Part shown: one piece after another, positions 13,561-16,574 of the stretch
Numbering within the stretch: position 1 is the first letter of the stretch
How the letters are laid out: every line of letters begins with the position of its first letter
DNA from: Streptosporangiaceae bacterium
GTDB lineage: Bacteria > Actinomycetota > Actinomycetes > Streptosporangiales > Streptosporangiaceae
Assembly: GCA_030040475.1 (NCBI GenBank)
Contig: JASHTQ010000573.1
Span: forward strand, 1 to 16,574
Direction: 5' to 3'
Length of the DNA stretch: 16,574 nt
The notes under the pieces: generated by a model
Databases searched by the model: none
The model's input: the letters and a program-made list of their open reading frames with translations, nothing else
Told to the model about the DNA's origin: nothing
Program-made: the position numbers and the translations under genes

Positions 13561-14223
13561 ATGGTTCACGGCACGCTCACCGGCGACGCCATGCCCGACG
13601 CCGCGGACGCCCACCGGGTGGTCTGGCTGGTCCGGCACGGCGAGAGCACGTGGAACGTCGCCGGCCTGGCGCAGGGACACTGCGACCAGGCGCGGCTGAC
13701 GCGCCGCGGCGTGCACCAGGCCTGGGGCGTCGTCGGCCGGCTCGGCGACCGGCCGGTCGGCGCGCTGTTCGCCAGCGACCTGCACCGTGCCCTGGCCACC
13801 GCGGCCCCGCTTGCCTCGGTGCTCGGGCTATCCATTGCCCCCGACGCAAGGCTGCGCGAGCGGTGCCTCGGCGAGCTGGAGGGCTCCGCCACCACGGCGG
13901 TTACCCCCGCGGTCAGCGGCATCAGCGAGAACCGCGTCGTCGATCCCGACGCGCGGCCCGCTGGCGGCGAATCCCTCCGCGAGTTCTACCTGCGGGTGGC
14001 CGGATTCGTCGCCGACCTCGCGGCGCGGCGCCTGCCGGGGCTCTCCCCCGGCCCGGGGGAGGTCGTGATCGTCGCGCACGGCGGCACGCTCCGGATGCTG
14101 ACCGCCTGCCTGGGCGGTGTCCCGGTCGAGCGGATGGCCTGGGAGCCGCTCGGCAACGCCTGCATCCTGCGCACTCACCTGACGAACTCACCTGACGAAC
14201 TCATGAGGAAGGGAATCCGATGA
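13561..14223 (+). CDS. Histidine phosphatase (phosphoglycerate mutase-like)
   Basis: This 220-residue enzyme of the histidine phosphatase superfamily has the phospho-accepting His26 in LVRHGEST, Arg76 in SDLHRA, an acidic residue in LRERCLGELEG and the second His173 in VAHGGTLRML. Small members of this family are usually phosphatases rather than true mutases. The frame is open from GTG 13507, but codons 13507-13560 use A/T third positions unlike the gene, so ATG 13561 is preferred; ATG 13591 is also possible. No ribosome site is visible at any of them. The stop overlaps the next start (ATGA at 14220-14223), implying translational coupling with the phosphosulfolactate synthase. It could remove the phosphate from that enzyme's product, replacing ComB, which belongs to another family. 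A 13-bp duplication near the end added ten residues. Confidence 0.85.
   Translation: MVHGTLTGDAMPDAADAHRVVWLVRHGESTWNVAGLAQGHCDQARLTRRGVHQAWGVVGRLGDRPVGALFASDLHRALATAAPLASVLGLSIAPDARLRERCLGELEGSATTAVTPAVSGISENRVVDPDARPAGGESLREFYLRVAGFVADLAARRLPGLSPGPGEVVIVAHGGTLRMLTACLGGVPVERMAWEPLGNACILRTHLTNSPDELMRKGIR
14173..14206 (+). repeat. 13-bp tandem duplication at the phosphatase stop
   Basis: ACTCACCTGACGA occurs at 14173-14185 and 14186-14198, followed by ACTCATGA. With one copy the phosphatase would read ...THLTNS and stop at the TGA within CTCATGAGG. The extra 13 bp shifts the frame, adds ten codons and brings the stop into an ATGA overlap with the next gene. Confidence 0.8.
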
Positions 14224-14984
14224 ATCCGACTGCCCTGCGGCTGCCTACCAGGACGGAAAAGCCGCGCCGCAACGGGCTCACGATGGTGATCGACGGCGGT
14301 ATCCCGGTGTCGCTTTTCGCGGACCTGGTGTCATCGGCCGCCGAGTACATCGACCTGGTCAAGTTCGGCTGGGGCACCGCGGTGGTGACCGGCGGGCTCG
14401 GCGCCAAGATCGACGTGCTGACCGACCACAACATCGGGTTCTACTTCGGCGGGACGCTGTTCGAGAAGTACCTGCTGCAGGGCCGGCTCGAGGACTTCAG
14501 GAAGTTCTGCCACGGCTGGTCCTGCCGGTACGTGGAGGTGTCGAACGGGACGATCATGTTGTCCAACTCGGAAAAGGCGACCTACGTCCGCAAGCTCGCC
14601 GATGAGTTCACCGTCGTCTCCGAGGTCGGCTTCAAGGACCCCGACCGTTCCGAGCAGCTGCCGCCGAGCAAGTGGGTCGAGTACATCAAGGAGGACCTCG
14701 CGGCCGGCGCGTCGCTCGTGACGCTCGAGGCAAGGGAGAGCGGGAAGTCCGGCATCTGCCGGCCCGACGGCGCGCTGCGGTTCGGCCTGATCGAGGACAT
14801 CCTCGCCTCGGGGATCAGCCAGGACAGCCTGGTCATAGAGGCGCCCACCACCGCGCTGCAGGCGCACTTCGTCACCAGGATCGGGCCCAACGTGAACCTG
14901 GGCAATATCCCGGCTCAGGGCGTCATCGGCCTGGAAACCCTCCGCCTCGGGCTGCGGGCCGACACGCTGACCGCCTTCGAGTAA
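14220..14984 (+). CDS. comA: Phosphosulfolactate synthase (ComA family)
   Basis: This 254-residue TIM-barrel protein matches the ComA family end to end. Family members join sulfite to phosphoenolpyruvate to give (2R)-phospho-3-sulfolactate, the first step of coenzyme M synthesis in methanogens and of sulfolactate synthesis in some bacteria. Visible family motifs are GLTMVIDGG (19-27), VKFGWGT (47-53), GGTLFE (77-82), VEVSNG (105-110), EVG (135-137), EARESGKSG (170-178), EAP (207-209), NLGNI (226-230) and ETLRLGLRADT (239-249). Length equals that of the methanogen enzyme. GGAAGGGA upstream and the ATGA overlap fix the start. No ComB, ComC or ComDE homologue is in view. Activity on sulfite and PEP is the family expectation; a shifted substrate is possible, as plant homologues (HSA32) have another role. 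Confidence 0.88.
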   Translation: MNPTALRLPTRTEKPRRNGLTMVIDGGIPVSLFADLVSSAAEYIDLVKFGWGTAVVTGGLGAKIDVLTDHNIGFYFGGTLFEKYLLQGRLEDFRKFCHGWSCRYVEVSNGTIMLSNSEKATYVRKLADEFTVVSEVGFKDPDRSEQLPPSKWVEYIKEDLAAGASLVTLEARESGKSGICRPDGALRFGLIEDILASGISQDSLVIEAPTTALQAHFVTRIGPNVNLGNIPAQGVIGLETLRLGLRADTLTAFE

Positions 14985-14997
14985 AGGACCTGCCCTG

Positions 14998-15399
14998 ATG
15001 CGTACCACCGACGACGTCTTCCACCTGGCCATTCCCGTCCACGACCTCGACGCGGCCCAGCACTTCTACGTCAGCCAGCTCGGCTGCAAGCTGGCCAGGC
15101 GCTACCCGGACCGGATAACGCTGGACTTCTTCGGCGACCAGCTGGTGTGCCACCTGACCGAGGGCACGCCGTCGCGGCCGGAAAGCCTGTACCCGCGCCA
15201 CTTCGGCGTGACGTTCCGCAGCGCGGCGGACTTCGACGCCCTGCACGCCTGCGCCGTGACCAGGAAGATCCCGTTCTACTCCGATGTCTCGACGCGTTTC
15301 GAGGCGCTGGTGGAGGAGCACCGGACGTTCGTGCTCGTCGACCCCTCGGGGAACCTGCTCGAGTTCAAGCACTACCGTGATCCGCGGATGATGTACTGA
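14998..15399 (+). CDS. VOC-superfamily metalloenzyme (glyoxalase/extradiol dioxygenase-like)
   Basis: This 133-residue vicinal-oxygen-chelate protein is made of two beta-alpha-beta-beta-beta modules. His9 (FHLAIPV), His68 (PRHFGVTF) and Glu122 (NLLEFKHY) fall at the usual metal-ligand positions, giving a two-His, one-Glu site as in extradiol dioxygenases. VDPSGNLLEF is the typical closing signature. A ribosome site (AAAGGA, 14983-14988) lies nine bases before the ATG and 13 bp separate it from comA, so it belongs to the same operon. The reaction could be isomerisation, lyase chemistry or dioxygenation of the sulfonate formed upstream, or it could be a resistance-type binding protein. The family is clear, the substrate is not. 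Its stop is the first element of a chain of stop/start overlaps leading to the acyltransferase. Confidence 0.85.
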   Translation: MRTTDDVFHLAIPVHDLDAAQHFYVSQLGCKLARRYPDRITLDFFGDQLVCHLTEGTPSRPESLYPRHFGVTFRSAADFDALHACAVTRKIPFYSDVSTRFEALVEEHRTFVLVDPSGNLLEFKHYRDPRMMY

Positions 15400-15436
15400 T
15401 GGCGGGCCTGTGATGGCGGGCCTGTGATGGCGGGCC
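15397..15436 (+). repeat. 14-bp tandem repeat making a chain of stop/start overlaps
   Basis: TGATGGCGGGCCTG occurs at 15397-15410 and 15411-15424, and its first 12 bases again at 15425-15436. Each copy carries TGATG. The VOC stop overlaps an ATG (15399) that opens a four-codon frame MAGL-stop. That stop overlaps ATG 15413, again MAGL-stop, whose stop overlaps ATG 15427, the acyltransferase start. The original layout was evidently a simple TGATG overlap that has been duplicated twice. Confidence 0.85.
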
Positions 15437-16574
15437 GCCAGCGGCTCGACCAGGTCGACGCCATGCGCCCGGTCAAGCAGGTGGGCGTGGTCTCCACCCA
15501 CGCGCTCATCTTCTTCGCGCCGGCCTACGCCAGCCTCACCGCCGGCGCCGGGCTGCTGCTGCTGCACGTGTCGCGCGAGGCGTTCTTCTTCATCTCCGCG
15601 TGCATGCTGACCTACGCCTACATGAACCTGCAGCGGGGCGACCTCAAGCGGTTCTACTGGCGCAGGTTCGTCTCGGTCGGGATCCCGTACCTGTGCTGGA
15701 CCCTGATCTACTTCTTCTGGGGGTTCCGCGACACGGTTTACGCGAGCGCGGGGCCCGCGCTCGCGCACCTGGCGGACCTGCTCTGGCACGGGTATTACCA
15801 GCTGTACTTCCTGCTCGTGATCATGCAGTTCTACGTGGTGTTCCCGCTCGTGCTCGCGCTGCTGAAGCGGACCAGGGGGCACCACGGCCTGGTCATCGTG
15901 GCCGCCGCCGTGCTTCAGGTGGTGATCTGCATCCTGACCCACTGGAACGTGCTGCCGAAGGACCTGGTCACCTACGCGCAGGAGAACTCCCTTGAGTACG
16001 TGCTGTACCTGATCGGTGGCGGGGTGGTGGCGTTCCACCTGCACGAGGCGGACCAGTGGGTACGCAGGAACGCGCCCATAGTGATCGCGTTCACGCTGCT
16101 GGCGGCGATCTTTGCCGAGGCCGTTTACTACCTGTCCGCGCAGGGAGTGACCAGCGATCTCGGATCGGGCAGCGACCCGTTCCAGCCGAGCGTGATCCCG
16201 TTCAACGTCGGCGCGATCGCCTGCGTGTACCTGATCGGCGTGGCGCTGGTGCAGCCCTGGCGGTCGCCGCGGGTCAAGGCCATCGTGCATTCGGGCTCGG
16301 ACAACTCCTACGGCATTTACCTGACTCAGCTGCTGTTCATTACCGCGCTTAGCGATCATCACTGGATAAGGTTGACCAAGGTGATCTCGTGGCCATTGGT
16401 AATCCTGATGACCGTGGTGATCGTCTACTCATGCGGGGTTCTGTTGACCAGCTTGCTGGCCAGGACTCCGCTGGCGGTGCCGCTCACCGGGCGCAAGCAG
16501 GTGCCCTGGTCGACGCTGATACCGCGGCAGTGGCGGCGCGAGCCGACCGTGGCGGTCATGGCGGGGCCTGAGGC
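15427..16574 (+). CDS. Acyltransferase-3 family membrane protein (3' end outside window)
   Basis: The frame stays open to the window edge, giving 382 residues, close to the usual full length of the family (about 350-400). AT3 proteins are polytopic membrane enzymes that move acyl groups onto sugars, lipids or small molecules. The N-terminus shows the family opening, RLDQVDAMRPVKQ then His25 in VVSTH in the first membrane segment. Further hydrophobic segments lie near 44-66, 84-100, 122-148, 153-171, 191-204, 216-235, 258-275 and 318-345. The motif SGSDNSYGIYLTQ (289-301) is typical before the last segments. ATG 15427 is the only in-frame start consistent with the overlap chain; 15399 and 15413 run into stops after four codons. 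Being last in the operon, it may acylate the pathway product at the membrane. The acceptor is unknown. Confidence 0.85.
   Translation, partial: MAGRQRLDQVDAMRPVKQVGVVSTHALIFFAPAYASLTAGAGLLLLHVSREAFFFISACMLTYAYMNLQRGDLKRFYWRRFVSVGIPYLCWTLIYFFWGFRDTVYASAGPALAHLADLLWHGYYQLYFLLVIMQFYVVFPLVLALLKRTRGHHGLVIVAAAVLQVVICILTHWNVLPKDLVTYAQENSLEYVLYLIGGGVVAFHLHEADQWVRRNAPIVIAFTLLAAIFAEAVYYLSAQGVTSDLGSGSDPFQPSVIPFNVGAIACVYLIGVALVQPWRSPRVKAIVHSGSDNSYGIYLTQLLFITALSDHHWIRLTKVISWPLVILMTVVIVYSCGVLLTSLLARTPLAVPLTGRKQVPWSTLIPRQWRREPTVAVMAGPE

Noticed and set aside
15399..15426. Acyltransferase start at 15399 or 15413
   Set aside because: Both ATGs reach a TGA after four codons; only 15427 opens the acyltransferase frame.
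14923..16362. 479-codon minus-strand frame opposite VOC and acyltransferase genes
   Set aside because: It is the antisense image of the plus-strand genes, His/Val/Arg-rich with no motif.
1..16574. tRNA, rRNA, insertion sequence, prophage or toxin-antitoxin genes
   Set aside because: I looked for cloverleaf-like patterns, transposase motifs and small paired genes and saw none that could be supported.

Overview
The window is a GC-rich, densely coding stretch with strong G/C bias at third codon positions, short or absent leaders, TANNNT-type -10 boxes and several GTG starts. Together with the gene families (SWIM-SNF2 helicase, GH6 cellulase, MprAB/PrrAB-like two-component pair, actinobacterial-type acyl-CoA synthetase) this points to a soil-type, plant-polymer-degrading member of the Actinomycetota. 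I cannot fix the family or genus from the sequence.

Layout. Positions 1-1400 hold no intact gene. There is a regulatory-looking stretch with a perfect CRP/FNR-type palindrome, a decayed GH53 endo-galactanase of which mainly the C-terminus survives, and several hairpins including a 60-nt near-palindrome. Then come a large SWIM-SNF2 helicase with a collagen-like linker (1403-4921, +) and an AMP-forming acyl-CoA synthetase (5104-6678, +). The synthetase converges, across two terminator-like hairpins, on an atypically long nucleoside diphosphate kinase (6777-7283, -). Divergent from the kinase is a LacI-family repressor (7442-8485, +), followed by a secreted GH6 cellulase (8810-10168, +). The two share an operator-like motif, so the repressor may control both itself and the cellulase. 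An exported SGNH hydrolase follows (10446-11315, +). Its 3' end overlaps the 3' end of a histidine kinase whose response regulator lies upstream (13459 back to 11272, -).

Divergent from the response regulator is the most interesting block (13561 to the window edge, +): a histidine phosphatase, a ComA-type phosphosulfolactate synthase, a VOC metalloenzyme and a membrane acyltransferase-3 protein cut by the window end. Two of the three junctions are stop/start overlaps or relics of them. The synthase is predicted to join sulfite to phosphoenolpyruvate, and the phosphatase could stand in for ComB by removing the phosphate. The VOC enzyme and acyltransferase would then modify and acylate the sulfonate. 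This looks like a small sulfonate or sulfonolipid-type pathway that I do not recognise as described. The product is inference.

A second theme is recent short tandem duplication, much of it at gene ends: 14 bp x3 at the GH53 stop, 13 bp x2 at the phosphatase stop, and 14 bp x3 at the VOC/acyltransferase junction. In the last two cases the duplication rewired the stop/start geometry, and at 15397-15436 it created two chained four-codon mini-ORFs.
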